Assembly: GCF_001417955.2 (NCBI RefSeq) | Contig: NZ_LKTM01000157.1 | Coordinates: 1-64,000 of the forward strand | DNA from: Mycobacterium gordonae | GTDB lineage: Bacteria > Actinomycetota > Actinomycetes > Mycobacteriales > Mycobacteriaceae | Reading direction: 5' to 3' | Length of the DNA stretch: 64,000 nt | In this document: piece by piece, positions 50,483 through 60,159 of the stretch | How positions within the stretch are numbered: position 1 is the first letter of the stretch | Layout: every line of letters starts with the position of its first letter | Translations under genes and position numbers: made by a program | The notes under the pieces: model-generated | What the model saw: the letters and a program-made list of their open reading frames with translations, nothing else | Databases searched by the model: none | Told to the model about the DNA's origin: nothing

Positions 50483-52876
50483 ATGAATACAACCGCGCCG
50501 GTGCTGACAGTCCGATCAGACCGTTCACACCGCGAGTTCGCGGCGGGACCCGATGTGGTCGTGGGCAGCGACCTGCGCGCCGACCTGCGCGTCGCGCATC
50601 CCCTGATCTCCCGTGCCCACCTGCTACTGCGCTTCCACCAGGGCCGGTGGCTGGCCATCGACAACAATTCGCAAAGCGGCATCTTCGTCAACGGCAAGCG
50701 GGTGCCGGGACTCGACATCCGCGATGGCCAGACCATCAACCTGGGCCAGCCGGACGGTCCGCGCATCACCTTCGAAGTCGGGCACTACCGAGGCGACGTG
50801 GGTGCGTTACCGCCGACCGAACGCGTGCCGGTGCTGGCCCTGGATGACGTCACGCGTACCACCGCCATCCCCACGATCCCGCAGCCGCCGGGCCAGGACG
50901 ACACGGTGTCGCAGTCTCAGGCCGGCACGGTCCGGGTTCCGAACCAGGCGACGGGCACGGCCGCCCCGACCGCGGCCGCCCGCATCGGCCGGGCCTCCGA
51001 CAACGACATCGTCATCCCTGACGTGCTGGCATCGCGCTACCACGCGCAGCTGTCCCCCAGCCCGGCCGGTGCCCAGATCCGCGACCTGAACAGCATCAAC
51101 GGGACCTTCGTCAACGGCATCCGGGTCGGCTCGGCGATCCTGACCGAGGGCGACGTGGTCACCATCGGCAACGTCGACCTGGCGTTCGTCGGCGGCATCC
51201 TGGTGCGGCGCACCGAGGCCGCGACCCGCACCGGCGGCCTCGAGGTCCGCGACATCATCTTCTCGATCAACAACAACCGGCTGCTGGACAACGTGTCGAT
51301 GACGGCTCGGCCAGGCACGCTGACCGCGATCATCGGGGGTTCCGGCGCCGGAAAGAGCACCCTTTCGCGGCTCATCGCAGGTAACACCACCCCGAGCTCG
51401 GGCGCGGTGACCTTCGAGGGCCACGACATTCACCAGCAGTACGCGTCGCTGCGCAGCCGGATCGGGATGGTCCCGCAGGACGACGTCGTGCACCGGCAGC
51501 TGACGGTCAACCAGGCTCTCAGCTACGCGGCCGAGCTGCGCCTGCCCCCCGACACCAGCAAAGAGGACCGCGAGCAGGTGGTGGCGCAGGTCCTCGACGA
51601 ACTCGGGCTGACCAAGCACGCCGAAACCCGGGTCGACAACCTCTCCGGTGGCCAGCGCAAGCGCGCGTCGGTGGCACTGGAGCTGCTCACCGGGCCGTCC
51701 CTGCTGATCCTCGACGAACCCACGTCGGGCCTGGACCCCGCGCTGGACCTGCAGGTCATGACGATGCTGCGACAACTCGCCGACGCCGGCCGGGTGGTGC
51801 TGGTGGTCACCCACTCCCTGACCTACCTGGACGTCTGCGACCAGGTGCTGCTGATGGCGCCAGGCGGCAAGACGGCGTATCTGGGGCCGCCGGGCCAGAT
51901 CGGCGACGTGATGGGCACCACCAACTGGGCGCACATCTTCGCCAAGGTCGGCGCGGACCCCGACGAGGCGAACCGGCGGTTCCTGGCCCAGAAGCAACCA
52001 CCGCCGACCCCCGCGGCAGCGGCGCCGGGCGACCTCGGCGCGCCCGCCCACACCAGCGTGCGACGCCAGTTCTCCACGATTACCCGCCGCCAGGTCCGGC
52101 TGGTGGTCAACGACCGCGCCTACTTCATCTTCCTGGCGGTGCTGCCGTTCATCCTGGGAGGCCTGGCGCTGACCGTGCCCGGCAACACCGGGTTCGGGAT
52201 GGCCTCGCCAACCAGCAATACCCCCGACGAGGCCGCCCAGATCCTGACGCTGCTCTCCATCGCCGCCGTCTTCATGGGCACCGCGCTGACCATCCGCGAC
52301 CTGATCGGGGAGCGCCCGATCTTCCAGCGCGAACAGGCGGTCGGCCTGTCCACGTGGGCGTATCTGGGCGCCAAGCTCACGGTGTTCATCGTGTTCGCGG
52401 TCCTGCAGGCCGCGATCGCCACCGCCATCGTGATCGTGGGCAAGGGTGCTCCCACCCAGAAGGCGCTGGTGCTGGGCAATCCCAGCTTCGAGCTGTTCAC
52501 CACGGTCGCCGCCACCTGTGTCGCCTCGGCGGTCGTCGGGTTGCTGCTGTCGTCGGTCGCCCGGTCCAACGAACAGATCATGCCGCTGCTGGTGGTGTCG
52601 CTGATGCTGCAGCTGGTGCTCGCCGGCGGCATGATCCCGGTGACCGACCGGGTCGGTCTGGACCAGATGTCGTGGGCGATACCCGCGCGGTGGGGGTACG
52701 CAGCCTCGGCGGCCACGGTCAACCTGCGCGAACTGGTGCCCGGTTCACTGAGCCCGGAGGACAGCCACTGGACCCACTCCCGCCCGGCCTGGCTGTTCGA
52801 CATGGCGATGCTGGCCGTTCTGTCGGTGGTCTACAGCCTCGTCGTGTGGTGGAGGATCCGGCTCAAGCGGCGGTGA
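50483..52876 (+). CDS. FHA-domain ABC transporter, Rv1747 type, copy 2
   Basis: The protein has 797 residues with the same order as copy 1 but a much shorter linker (about 100-165) rich in Thr and Ser (DDVTRTTAIPTIPQPPGQDD), a plausible target for a Ser/Thr kinase. In FHA1 the usual GR at the start of the phosphopeptide site is GS (VVVGSDLRAD) and the late NG motif is SG (NSQSGIF), while FHA2 is intact (IGRASDND, SRYH, NGTFVNG). The ATPase motifs are complete: GGSGAGKST, LSGGQRKRASV, LLILDEPTSGLDP. The membrane domain begins YFIFLAVLPFILGGL. It lies 29 bp after copy 1. Confidence 0.93.
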   Translation: MNTTAPVLTVRSDRSHREFAAGPDVVVGSDLRADLRVAHPLISRAHLLLRFHQGRWLAIDNNSQSGIFVNGKRVPGLDIRDGQTINLGQPDGPRITFEVGHYRGDVGALPPTERVPVLALDDVTRTTAIPTIPQPPGQDDTVSQSQAGTVRVPNQATGTAAPTAAARIGRASDNDIVIPDVLASRYHAQLSPSPAGAQIRDLNSINGTFVNGIRVGSAILTEGDVVTIGNVDLAFVGGILVRRTEAATRTGGLEVRDIIFSINNNRLLDNVSMTARPGTLTAIIGGSGAGKSTLSRLIAGNTTPSSGAVTFEGHDIHQQYASLRSRIGMVPQDDVVHRQLTVNQALSYAAELRLPPDTSKEDREQVVAQVLDELGLTKHAETRVDNLSGGQRKRASVALELLTGPSLLILDEPTSGLDPALDLQVMTMLRQLADAGRVVLVVTHSLTYLDVCDQVLLMAPGGKTAYLGPPGQIGDVMGTTNWAHIFAKVGADPDEANRRFLAQKQPPPTPAAAAPGDLGAPAHTSVRRQFSTITRRQVRLVVNDRAYFIFLAVLPFILGGLALTVPGNTGFGMASPTSNTPDEAAQILTLLSIAAVFMGTALTIRDLIGERPIFQREQAVGLSTWAYLGAKLTVFIVFAVLQAAIATAIVIVGKGAPTQKALVLGNPSFELFTTVAATCVASAVVGLLLSSVARSNEQIMPLLVVSLMLQLVLAGGMIPVTDRVGLDQMSWAIPARWGYAASAATVNLRELVPGSLSPEDSHWTHSRPAWLFDMAMLAVLSVVYSLVVWWRIRLKRR

Positions 52877-52963
52877 CGGGCGCGCTGTCACCAACGGTCT
52901 CCGGGGACGCGCTGGGGGTTTTCATATGTTTGGCCCCGGCGCCGGCGGCTAACTCTCACAGGG

Positions 52964-55312
52964 ATGAATGCGGCGGCGCCGCCGGTGCTCACAGTGCGGG
53001 CCAACGGGGCGGAACATACTTTCACCGCAGGTCACGACGTTATTGTCGGAAGTGATCTGCGCGCTGACGTGCGGGTCAGCCACCCGCTGATCTCGCGCCG
53101 GCACCTGCTGCTGCGCTTCGGCAACGGCCGGTGGCGGGCCATCGACAACTCCTCGCGGCAGGGCACATTCGTTGCGCGGCGCCGGGCCCGGGTCATCGAC
53201 ATCTGCGACGGCCAGCGCATCAACGTCGGCAACCCGGACGGGCCGTGCCTGACCTTCGGCGTCGGGCGGTCATTTGACGGCGCGGCGCCGACGACCGCTC
53301 CCCTGCCCACCATGCATCAGCGACGCCCGGCGGACCCGCCCACCGTTCCGCAGTCCCCGCTGCCGGCCCCACCGAGCCGGCCGGCCCCGCGAACGCAGCC
53401 CATCCCGGCCGGCGACCACTGCGCGACGATCGGGCGGGCCGGCGACAACGACATCGTCGTGCCCGACGTGCTGGCCTCGCGCCATCACGCGTTCCTGGTG
53501 CCGACCCACCTCGGTACCGAGATACGGGACTCCCGCAGCGTCAACGGGACGTTCGTCAACGGCGTGCGGGTCGGGTCCGCGACCCTGCGCCGGGGGGATG
53601 TCGTCACCGTCGGCAACGTCGACCTGAACTTCACCGGCGACGCCCTGGTCCCGCAGTCCGCCGGCGGCACCGGCGGCCTGGAAGTCAACGGCGTCCAGTT
53701 CAGCGCCGACGGCAAGGAGTTGCTCGACACCATCTCGCTGAGCGCCCGGCCCGGCACCCTGACCGCCATCATCGGCGGCTCCGGTGCGGGCAAGACCACG
53801 CTGGCAAGGCTGCTCGCCGGATACACCCGCCCGAGTTCCGGCTCGGTGACCTTCGAGGGACACGACATCCACGCCCAGTACGCGACGCTGCGAACCCGGA
53901 TCGGGATGGTGCCCCAGGACGACGTCGTGCACCGCCAGCTCACGGTCAACCAGGCCCTCGGCTACGCCGCTGAGCTACGCCTGCCCCCGGACACCAGCCC
54001 GGCCGACCGCACCGCGGCGGTCGCCCGGGTGCTCGATGAGTTGAACCTCACCGAGCATGCCGACACCAGGGTGGACAAGCTTTCCGGCGGCCAGCGCAAA
54101 CGCGCGTCGGTCGCCCTGGAGCTGCTCACCGGCCCGTCGCTGCTGATCCTGGATGAACCGACCACCGGCCTGGACCCGGCGCTGGATTCCCAGGTGATGA
54201 TGATGCTGCGCCAGCTCGCCGACGCCGGTCGCACGGTGTTGGTGGTCACGCACTCGGTGGCCCACCTCGACCTGTGCGATCAGCTGCTACTGCTGGCCCC
54301 CGGCGGCAAGACGGCCTACTTCGGCCCACCCGACGGCGTCGCACCCGTCATGGGCACCACCAACTGGGCCGAGATCTTCATCAAGGTGGGCGCCGATCCC
54401 GACGAAGCCAAGCAGCGCTTTCTGGCCCAGCGCCGGCCGGAGCCGGAATCGCCGGCCGCCCAGCCGCGGGACCTGGGCGAGCCGGTACACATCCAGGTGC
54501 GGCGTCAGCTCTGGACCCTCGCGCGCCGGCAGGTTCGGCTGGTGGTGTCCGACCGCTGGTACACGGTGTTCCTCGCGGTGCTGCCGTTCCTCATCGGGCT
54601 GCTCACGCTGACGGTGCCCGGGCAGAGCGGGTTCGGCCTGGCCGACCCGCATGGCAAGAGCCCGGCCGAACCGGCACAGATTCTGGTCCTGCTCTGCATG
54701 GGCGCGGTCTTCATGGGCACTGCGCTGACCATCCGCGACCTGGTCGGCGAGCGTCCCATCTTCCACCGGGAACAGGCGTTCGGGCTCTCGACCAAGGCGT
54801 ACCTGTTGGCCAAGATCGGCGTGTTCTGCGCGTTCGCCATCGCCCAGACGGTGATCGCCACCACGATCACAGTGATCGGCAAGGGCACCCCGAAACACGG
54901 GGCGGTGCTGCTGGGCAGTCCCACCCTCGAGTTGTACGTAGCGGTGGCCGCGACGTGCATCGTCGCGGCGATCATCGGGATGCTGCTGTCGGCGGTGGCC
55001 CGCACCAGCGACCACATCCTGCCGCTGCTGGTGGTGGCCATCATGGCGCAGCTGGTGTTCTCCAGCGGGGTGATCCCGGTGACCGACCGGGCGGTGATCG
55101 ACCAGCTATCCTGGCTGACCCCGGCGCGGTGGGGTTTCGCTGCCTGCGCGTCGACCATCGACCTGAACCAGGTGCAGCCCAGCGAGTTCAGCCCGAAGGA
55201 CAGCCACTGGAACCACTCGACGGGGGCCTGGCTGCTCGACATGGCGATGCTCGCGGTATTGGCCGCGGTCTACTCCGGCCTGGTGTGGTGGCGAATCCGC
55301 CTGCGCCGCTGA
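52964..55312 (+). CDS. FHA-domain ABC transporter, Rv1747 type, copy 3
   Basis: The protein has 782 residues. FHA1 is the most altered of the three: GS in place of GR (VIVGSDLRAD), SRRH in place of SRAH, and SSRQGTFVARRRAR where the others have N-x-x-G. FHA2 is intact (IGRAGDNDIVVPDVLASRHH, NGTFVNG). The linker is short and Pro-rich. The ATPase has GGSGAGKTT, LSGGQRKRASV and LLILDEPTTGLDP, and the membrane domain starts TVFLAVLPFLIGLL. It follows copy 2 by 87 bp. The conserved ATPase and membrane parts suggest a working exporter, perhaps as a heterodimer with the other copies. Confidence 0.93.
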   Translation: MNAAAPPVLTVRANGAEHTFTAGHDVIVGSDLRADVRVSHPLISRRHLLLRFGNGRWRAIDNSSRQGTFVARRRARVIDICDGQRINVGNPDGPCLTFGVGRSFDGAAPTTAPLPTMHQRRPADPPTVPQSPLPAPPSRPAPRTQPIPAGDHCATIGRAGDNDIVVPDVLASRHHAFLVPTHLGTEIRDSRSVNGTFVNGVRVGSATLRRGDVVTVGNVDLNFTGDALVPQSAGGTGGLEVNGVQFSADGKELLDTISLSARPGTLTAIIGGSGAGKTTLARLLAGYTRPSSGSVTFEGHDIHAQYATLRTRIGMVPQDDVVHRQLTVNQALGYAAELRLPPDTSPADRTAAVARVLDELNLTEHADTRVDKLSGGQRKRASVALELLTGPSLLILDEPTTGLDPALDSQVMMMLRQLADAGRTVLVVTHSVAHLDLCDQLLLLAPGGKTAYFGPPDGVAPVMGTTNWAEIFIKVGADPDEAKQRFLAQRRPEPESPAAQPRDLGEPVHIQVRRQLWTLARRQVRLVVSDRWYTVFLAVLPFLIGLLTLTVPGQSGFGLADPHGKSPAEPAQILVLLCMGAVFMGTALTIRDLVGERPIFHREQAFGLSTKAYLLAKIGVFCAFAIAQTVIATTITVIGKGTPKHGAVLLGSPTLELYVAVAATCIVAAIIGMLLSAVARTSDHILPLLVVAIMAQLVFSSGVIPVTDRAVIDQLSWLTPARWGFAACASTIDLNQVQPSEFSPKDSHWNHSTGAWLLDMAMLAVLAAVYSGLVWWRIRLRR

Positions 55313-55340
55313 GTGAGGTTGCGCGGGCACCCAGTGGGGT

Positions 55341-55396
55341 GAGCAGACGCAAAATCGCACGAATCCGCTTCGCGGAGTGCGATTTTGCGTCTGCTC
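55341..55396. terminator. 20-bp inverted repeat, likely two-way terminator
   Basis: Arms 55341-55360 (GAGCAGACGCAAAATCGCAC) and 55377-55396 are exact reverse complements. The 16-nt loop can extend the stem by TCCGC/GCGGA. It lies between the convergent FHA-ABC copy 3 and mfpA. Each arm has the GAGCAGACGCAAAATCGC core that, from memory, recurs in intergenic parts of mycobacterial genomes. Confidence 0.7.
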
Positions 55397-55406
55397 GCGC
55401 CACCTC

Positions 55407-55952
55407 TCAGGCGTCCAGGCGCAGGCCGTGCGCCAAGGCGAACGCCAGCGCCTGCGGCACATCGATGCGGGCGCCCGTCAACGACGCGGTGGTCCACAAG
55501 GCCGGGTCGGCGCTGGCGCCCCGCAGGTCGGCGTCATCCAGCCGGGTGCCCGTGGTGCGGGCGCCGCGCAGATCGGCGCCGCGCAACACACTCTTGCGCA
55601 GGTCGGTCTCCACCAGGCTGGTTTCGCGCAGCCGGCACCCGCTGAGGTCGACCCCGCGCAGGTCGTTGCCGCCCAGTACCGCCAGCGTGAAGTCCACCTC
55701 GTCGAACGTCGCCGGCCGCAGCCGGCACTGCGCGAAGACCGAGCCAAGCATGCTGCACTGCGCAAAACTGCTGTGCCACAGCGTAGTTCGAGTGAACACA
55801 CAGTTGCGGAAGGCCGATCCGCGGTGCCGGGACTCGGCCAGGTTCACCCCGCTGAAGTCACACTCGGTGAACACGACCCGTTCGGTGTGCAGCCGGCTGA
55901 AATCCTCGTCCCGGAAGTCCTCACCGGTGAACTCGCGGTCGGTCCACTCCAA
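55407..55952 (-). CDS. mfpA: pentapeptide repeat protein, gyrase inhibitor
   Basis: The protein has 181 residues made of pentapeptide repeats (A/C/S/V/T/L/x-D/N-L/F-x-x), for example FSRLHTERVVFTECDFSGVNLAESRHRGSAF. They fold into a right-handed beta helix that mimics B-form DNA and binds DNA gyrase, which protects it from fluoroquinolones. The sequence closely follows Rv3361c MfpA, including the DFTLAVLGGNDLRG centre and the RTTGTRLDDADLRGA end. The start is TTG at 55952, five nt after the stop of the GTPase gene, with which it works: the GTP-bound partner is reported to modulate MfpA. It is the last gene of the conservon operon. Confidence 0.95.
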   Translation of the reverse strand: MEWTDREFTGEDFRDEDFSRLHTERVVFTECDFSGVNLAESRHRGSAFRNCVFTRTTLWHSSFAQCSMLGSVFAQCRLRPATFDEVDFTLAVLGGNDLRGVDLSGCRLRETSLVETDLRKSVLRGADLRGARTTGTRLDDADLRGASADPALWTTASLTGARIDVPQALAFALAHGLRLDA

Positions 55953-55957
55953 GGCGG

Positions 55958-56545
55958 TCAGTGGCTCGCCAGGCTGGCCAGCGCGTATTCACTCACCGCG
56001 ATCAGCGCGTCGCGCGCCGAATGCCGGTTGCGGGCGTCGACGCTGATCACCGGGATGTGGTCCGGCAGGGTCAGCGCCTTGCGCACCTCACCGACCGGAT
56101 ACCTCGGCGCGCCGTCGAACTCGTTGACCGCGACCACGAACGGCAGCCGGCGGTGTTCGAAGAAGTCCACCGCCGCGAAGCTGTCCTGCAGCCGCCGGAC
56201 GTCGACCAGCACGATCGCGCCGATCGCGCCCCGCACCAGGTCGTCCCACATGAACCAGAACCGGCGCTGGCCCGGCGTGCCGAACAGGTAGAGCACCAGA
56301 TCCTCGGCCAGGGTGATGCGGCCGAAATCCATCGCGACCGTGGTGGTGCGCTTGTCCGGGGTGGCCTCGATCATGTCCACACCGGCTGAGGCGTCGGTGA
56401 CCATCGCTTCGGTCCGCAACGGCATGATCTCCGACACCGCGCCGACGAAAGTGGTCTTGCCCGCGCCGAAACCGCCCGCGATGACGATTTTCGTCGAGGC
56501 GGTGTCCTGCTGCACAGGAGCCCCTTCAGAGTGCTCGTAAGCCAC
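55958..56545 (-). CDS. mfpB: conservon small GTPase (MfpB type)
   Basis: This 195-residue Ras-like GTPase of bacterial conservons (CvnD) has its P-loop G-G-F-G-A-G-K-T-T at 24-32, a switch region near TPDKRTTTVAMDFGR, and a LFGTPGQRRFWFMWDDLVRGA switch II. The base-recognition motif is probably VVAVNEFDG, in place of NKxD. The start is GTG at 56545, giving a 20-bp overlap with the DUF742 gene. It acts with the Roadblock and DUF742 proteins downstream of the histidine-kinase-like protein, and with MfpA. It corresponds to Rv3362c. Confidence 0.93.
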   Translation of the reverse strand: MAYEHSEGAPVQQDTASTKIVIAGGFGAGKTTFVGAVSEIMPLRTEAMVTDASAGVDMIEATPDKRTTTVAMDFGRITLAEDLVLYLFGTPGQRRFWFMWDDLVRGAIGAIVLVDVRRLQDSFAAVDFFEHRRLPFVVAVNEFDGAPRYPVGEVRKALTLPDHIPVISVDARNRHSARDALIAVSEYALASLASH

Positions 56546-56900
56546 GCAGGGTCCTTCCTATGAGCTCGTGCCGCTCATCGCGGGTCGAACGGTCGGTCAA
56601 GGTCCTGTGCACCCGAAGGTAACCGGCCGTCACCAGATCGCCGACCAAGACGCGCGCAACACCGACCGGTAAATCCAGCCGGGCCGAGATTTCGGCGACC
56701 GACGGGCTCGCGGTGCACAACTGCAGGATCTTGCCGCGGGTGTCCCCGGCCGGCCACTGGTGAACCAGCCCCGCCTGCAGGGTCTGCACCGGCGCCTCCA
56801 GCGGAAGGTCGACGTCGGTTCCGGTCCGCCCGGCCGTCAAAGTGTACGGCCGGACCAGGTTCGGCCCGCCGGCGGTTACCGGCGGCTCGCGTTCGTCCAT
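56526..56900 (-). CDS. conservon DUF742 protein
   Basis: The protein has 124 residues. The N-terminal [12 protein letters not shown] and the winged-helix-like [52 protein letters not shown] are the DUF742 pattern found in all actinobacterial conservons (CvnC). It probably mediates contacts with the GTPase or DNA. The ATG at 56900 is chosen by family length; it overlaps the Roadblock gene by 25 bp. It corresponds to Rv3363c. Confidence 0.93.
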   Translation of the reverse strand: MDEREPPVTAGGPNLVRPYTLTAGRTGTDVDLPLEAPVQTLQAGLVHQWPAGDTRGKILQLCTASPSVAEISARLDLPVGVARVLVGDLVTAGYLRVHRTLTDRSTRDERHELIGRTLRGLRAL

Positions 56901-57307
56901 TGCGGTCCGGACTCGGCGCGGCGGGCGGACTGCACCACGTTGCCCACCTGTTCGACAAGGATGGCCATCTCGTACCCGATCTGACCGATATCGCACGACG
57001 GCATCGCCAGCGTGGCCAGATGCGAGCCGTCGCCGACACGCATCAGCAGCAGGAACCCGTTCTGCATCTCGACCACCGACTGCAGCACCTGTCCGCCCTC
57101 GAACAGCTGAGCCGCGCCGCTGGCCAGGCTGGCCAGCCCGGATGCCACCGCGGCCAACTGGTCGGCGCGCTCGCGCGGCAGGTGTTCGCTGGCCGCGACC
57201 GGCAGCCCGTCGACCGATACCAGCAACGCGTGCGCCACCCCCGGCACCTCTCGCACGAATTTCGACACCAGCCAGTCCAGTGGGCTGTACGACGATTGGA
57301 CCGTCAT
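56876..57307 (-). CDS. conservon Roadblock/LC7 protein
   Basis: The protein has 143 residues: [53 protein letters not shown] is the Roadblock/LC7 fold of CvnB proteins, which serve as partners or GTPase regulators. The ATG at 57307 overlaps the kinase stop (ATGA). It corresponds to Rv3364c, which has also been reported to reach host cells and inhibit cathepsin G; nothing in the sequence here shows a secretion signal. Confidence 0.93.
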   Translation of the reverse strand: MTVQSSYSPLDWLVSKFVREVPGVAHALLVSVDGLPVAASEHLPRERADQLAAVASGLASLASGAAQLFEGGQVLQSVVEMQNGFLLLMRVGDGSHLATLAMPSCDIGQIGYEMAILVEQVGNVVQSARRAESGPQWTNASRR

Positions 57308-59940
57308 TGCTCGCCTTCCCGGGTATCGCGCGCGTGTGACCGGGCGGAGCGCACACCGCTGAAATGGCTGCCGATCGAGGTACGGACGGCGTTGGGGTCG
57401 CGGGCGTGAAATCCGCCGTTGGAGACAACCGGCTCGTCGGCCTCCGCGGCGCCGGGCACCAGGCGGGCTCCCGGCGTACGCATCGGCAACCCGTGCTCGG
57501 TGCGCGACTCCACCGGCTTGTTCTCGGCTTCGGCAGCCGCCGACCAGCCGCGGTCCCACACCGTCTGCCAGTCCAGGTCGGGGCTGTCGACCAGCTGATG
57601 GGGGTCTTGGTCGCCCATGATCTCCGACAACATGCGCTGGTAGATCACGTCGTCGTCCTGCGGGCCCGACGGGGTGAGGTCGGGCGGCTCGGGTCGGGCT
57701 GCGGGCGCTGGGGCGGGGGCCGGGCGCCGGGCGAAGAACGCCGAGGTGTCCGACGCCGTGCCGGCCCCGGACTGCGCGGGCTCCGGTGCGGACGCGGGTG
57801 GCTGCGCGGATCCCTTCTCCCACCACGGCGTGGGCAACGGACGCTTGGGCTGCACCTCGGGCGGGACCTCCGCCGCCGGGGTCTCGGTGATACCGCTGGA
57901 CCCGGGGCTGCGCCGGGGCAGGGACGTCACCGACGTGCCGGTCTCGCCGGTCTGCATCGGCACCCCGGCCGGTTCGGGCTCGGGCGGCTTCACCGCGAAG
58001 AACTGACGCTGGGGCGGCTGTTGCTGCTGTTGTTGGCCCTCGACCAGCACGGCGAGCGGCAGGTAGACCTCCGCCGTCGTACCGCTGCCGGCCTCGCCCG
58101 CCGCCGGTCCCCGCAGCCCGACCCGCAGCCCGTGCCGCGCGGCCAGTCGGCCCACCACGAACAGGCCCATGTGCCGCGCGTTCTCCGGGGTGACCTCACC
58201 GCCGGCCTGCAGCCGCATGTTCGCCATCCGCCGGTCGGACTCGGTCATGCCGAGCCCGGCGTCGGCGATGCGGAGCAGCACGCCGCCCTCGCTGCCGCGT
58301 ACGGCGGACACCTTGACAGCGGTGGTCGGCGGCGAATAGCGCAAGGCGTTGTCGATCAGCTCCGCAAGCAGGTGGATGATGCCGCCGGCCGCCCCACCGA
58401 GCACCGTGCAGTCCGCGACCGCGGCGATCTCGACCCGTCGGTAGTCCTCGACCTCCGAGACCGCCGCGTTGATCACCGTCGCGAGCGGGACCGGTTCGCG
58501 CTGGTCACGCCCGATCTGAGCGCCGGCGAGGACGAGCAGGTTGGCGCTGTTGCGGCGCAGCCGGGCCGCCAGGTGGTCCAGCCGGAACAGGTTGTCCAGC
58601 CGCTCGGGGTCTTCTTCGTTGCGCTCGAGCCGGTCGATCAACGAGAGCTGCTGGTCGACCAGTGACCGGCTACGGCGCGACATCGTCTCGAACATGTCGT
58701 TGACCAGCAGCCGCAGCCGCGCCTCGTCGCCGGCCAGCAGCAAAGCCTGGGTGTGCAGTTCATCGACGGCGTGCGCGACCTGCCCGATCTCCTCGGTGGT
58801 GTACACCGCCAGCGGCTGCGGGATGGGCTCGGCGCCGCCCCGGATCCGGTCGATCTCGCCCTCGAGGTCGGTGTGCGCGACCTTCAGAGCGCCGTCGCGC
58901 AGCACCCGCAGCGGCTTGATCAGGGCCCGCGCCACCAGCAACACCACCGCCAGCGCCAGCCCGATGGCGACCAGCACCAGCACGGCGTCGCGGACGGCCG
59001 CGTCGCGTCGCGCCGTCGCCTGGCTCTGCACCGAGTTCGTCACCGACGAGGTGGCGTCGTTGATGATCTGCTCGGCGATGCCCTGGGTGGTGTGGATCGA
59101 GCGCAGCAGGTCGGAGTTGTCCACCAGCGAACTCTCCGGGTCGGACATGATCGCCATCCGGGCCACCAGCTGCTGCTGCAGGTTCTTGGCGTCCGGTGAG
59201 CCGGTGCCCAGCACCTCACTCATCCCGAACAGGGTGGACGGCTCGGTGCCGGCCAGGGTGATCATCGCGGTGCGCAGCTGCGGCTCGGGCAGGTCGGCGC
59301 CCCTGGTCACCAGGATCTCCTGCATGGTCATCTGCCCGCGTGCCCCGACGGCCCGGCTCAGCCCTTCCACCTGCGCCCGGATCTGCTCGCTGTCGACGTG
59401 CACCGACGCGTTGATCGCGTCCTCGGCGGTCAGCAGCAGCGGCGCGTAGGTGGTGATCCGGTCGCGCAGGCCAATGCTGTTGTCGAGCACCTTGTCCAGC
59501 AGCGACTGCCCGCCGTTGAGCAGCGTGTTGACCCCGGAGCGCACGTCGGGGATCACGTCGGTGTCGGCCAGCCGGGTCTGCAACTCGTACTTGCGGGCCG
59601 AGAAGTTCTTCTTGGCGCCTTCGACATCGCGGCCGGTGGAGCTGGCCAGCAGGGCGACGTCGAGCGCCGACATGTATCTGGTGATGGTCGGTATCACGTC
59701 GGCCCGCGCCGCGGCCAGACGCAGAGTGCCGGAGGTGGCCATGGCGCTGCGGACCTGCAACGCGCCGAACGTCGTCGCCACCAGCAGCGGCACCAGCGCG
59801 ATCGCAAGCACCTTCCAGCGCACCGGCCAGTTGCTCAGCGACCAGCGCGGCGGGCGCTTGGCCGGCTTGGCCGGGGTGACGGACGGCGGGACGGGAGGAG
59901 CCGCCGCGACCTGATTGGTCGGGCGGGCGAACATCGTCAC
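57304..59940 (-). CDS. conservon sensor histidine kinase-like protein
   Basis: The protein has 878 residues. A membrane helix (about 42-63), an external nitrate/nitrite-sensor-like helical domain (about 65-320), a second helix ([20 protein letters not shown]) and a HAMP linker lead to the kinase core. [23 protein letters not shown] has a candidate phospho-His. The HATPase has [17 protein letters not shown] and [14 protein letters not shown] Pro-rich tail of about 250 residues follows, and it ends near [23 protein letters not shown] residues. It is the CvnA member that probably senses an external signal for the conservon. The first codon is GTG at 59940, with an in-frame ATG at 59934. It corresponds to Rv3365c. 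Confidence 0.93.
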   Translation of the reverse strand: MTMFARPTNQVAAAPPVPPSVTPAKPAKRPPRWSLSNWPVRWKVLAIALVPLLVATTFGALQVRSAMATSGTLRLAAARADVIPTITRYMSALDVALLASSTGRDVEGAKKNFSARKYELQTRLADTDVIPDVRSGVNTLLNGGQSLLDKVLDNSIGLRDRITTYAPLLLTAEDAINASVHVDSEQIRAQVEGLSRAVGARGQMTMQEILVTRGADLPEPQLRTAMITLAGTEPSTLFGMSEVLGTGSPDAKNLQQQLVARMAIMSDPESSLVDNSDLLRSIHTTQGIAEQIINDATSSVTNSVQSQATARRDAAVRDAVLVLVAIGLALAVVLLVARALIKPLRVLRDGALKVAHTDLEGEIDRIRGGAEPIPQPLAVYTTEEIGQVAHAVDELHTQALLLAGDEARLRLLVNDMFETMSRRSRSLVDQQLSLIDRLERNEEDPERLDNLFRLDHLAARLRRNSANLLVLAGAQIGRDQREPVPLATVINAAVSEVEDYRRVEIAAVADCTVLGGAAGGIIHLLAELIDNALRYSPPTTAVKVSAVRGSEGGVLLRIADAGLGMTESDRRMANMRLQAGGEVTPENARHMGLFVVGRLAARHGLRVGLRGPAAGEAGSGTTAEVYLPLAVLVEGQQQQQQPPQRQFFAVKPPEPEPAGVPMQTGETGTSVTSLPRRSPGSSGITETPAAEVPPEVQPKRPLPTPWWEKGSAQPPASAPEPAQSGAGTASDTSAFFARRPAPAPAPAARPEPPDLTPSGPQDDDVIYQRMLSEIMGDQDPHQLVDSPDLDWQTVWDRGWSAAAEAENKPVESRTEHGLPMRTPGARLVPGAAEADEPVVSNGGFHARDPNAVRTSIGSHFSGVRSARSHARDTREGEQ

Positions 59941-59999
59941 GTGCCGGCGGCCGGGCCGGCCGCACCCTTCGGTGGCGTCGCGCGAAACGAGAGACTCAT
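59937..59999 (-). CDS. possible 20-codon leader ORF of the conservon
   Basis: An ATG at 59999 with an AGGAAG site 4 nt upstream opens a 20-codon frame beginning MSLSFRATPP, rich in Ala, Gly and Pro. Its TGA (59939-59937) overlaps the GTG start of the sensor-kinase gene (GTGA). This is the arrangement of a translationally coupled leader. It may be a chance ORF, since the GC content is high. Confidence 0.35.
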   Translation of the reverse strand: MSLSFRATPPKGAAGPAAGT

Positions 60000-60159
60000 G
60001 AGACTTCCTGCTGCTTTATTCGCCGGCAGATGGCCGCGGGCGTGTATGCCTGGCAATCCGACGAGTATGACAGCCCCCAGCCGAGGTCTCCATAATTGTT
60101 ACTGAGTAGATAAGGTTCGCCGCAAACCCCCCGCGCGATGAGGTCACGGTCCGGCAAAC

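Noticed and set aside
48441..50528. 695-codon minus-strand ORF opposite FHA-ABC copy 1
   Set aside because: The plus-strand protein has intact FHA and ABC motifs. The antisense frame has low-complexity Arg/Gly/His content only.
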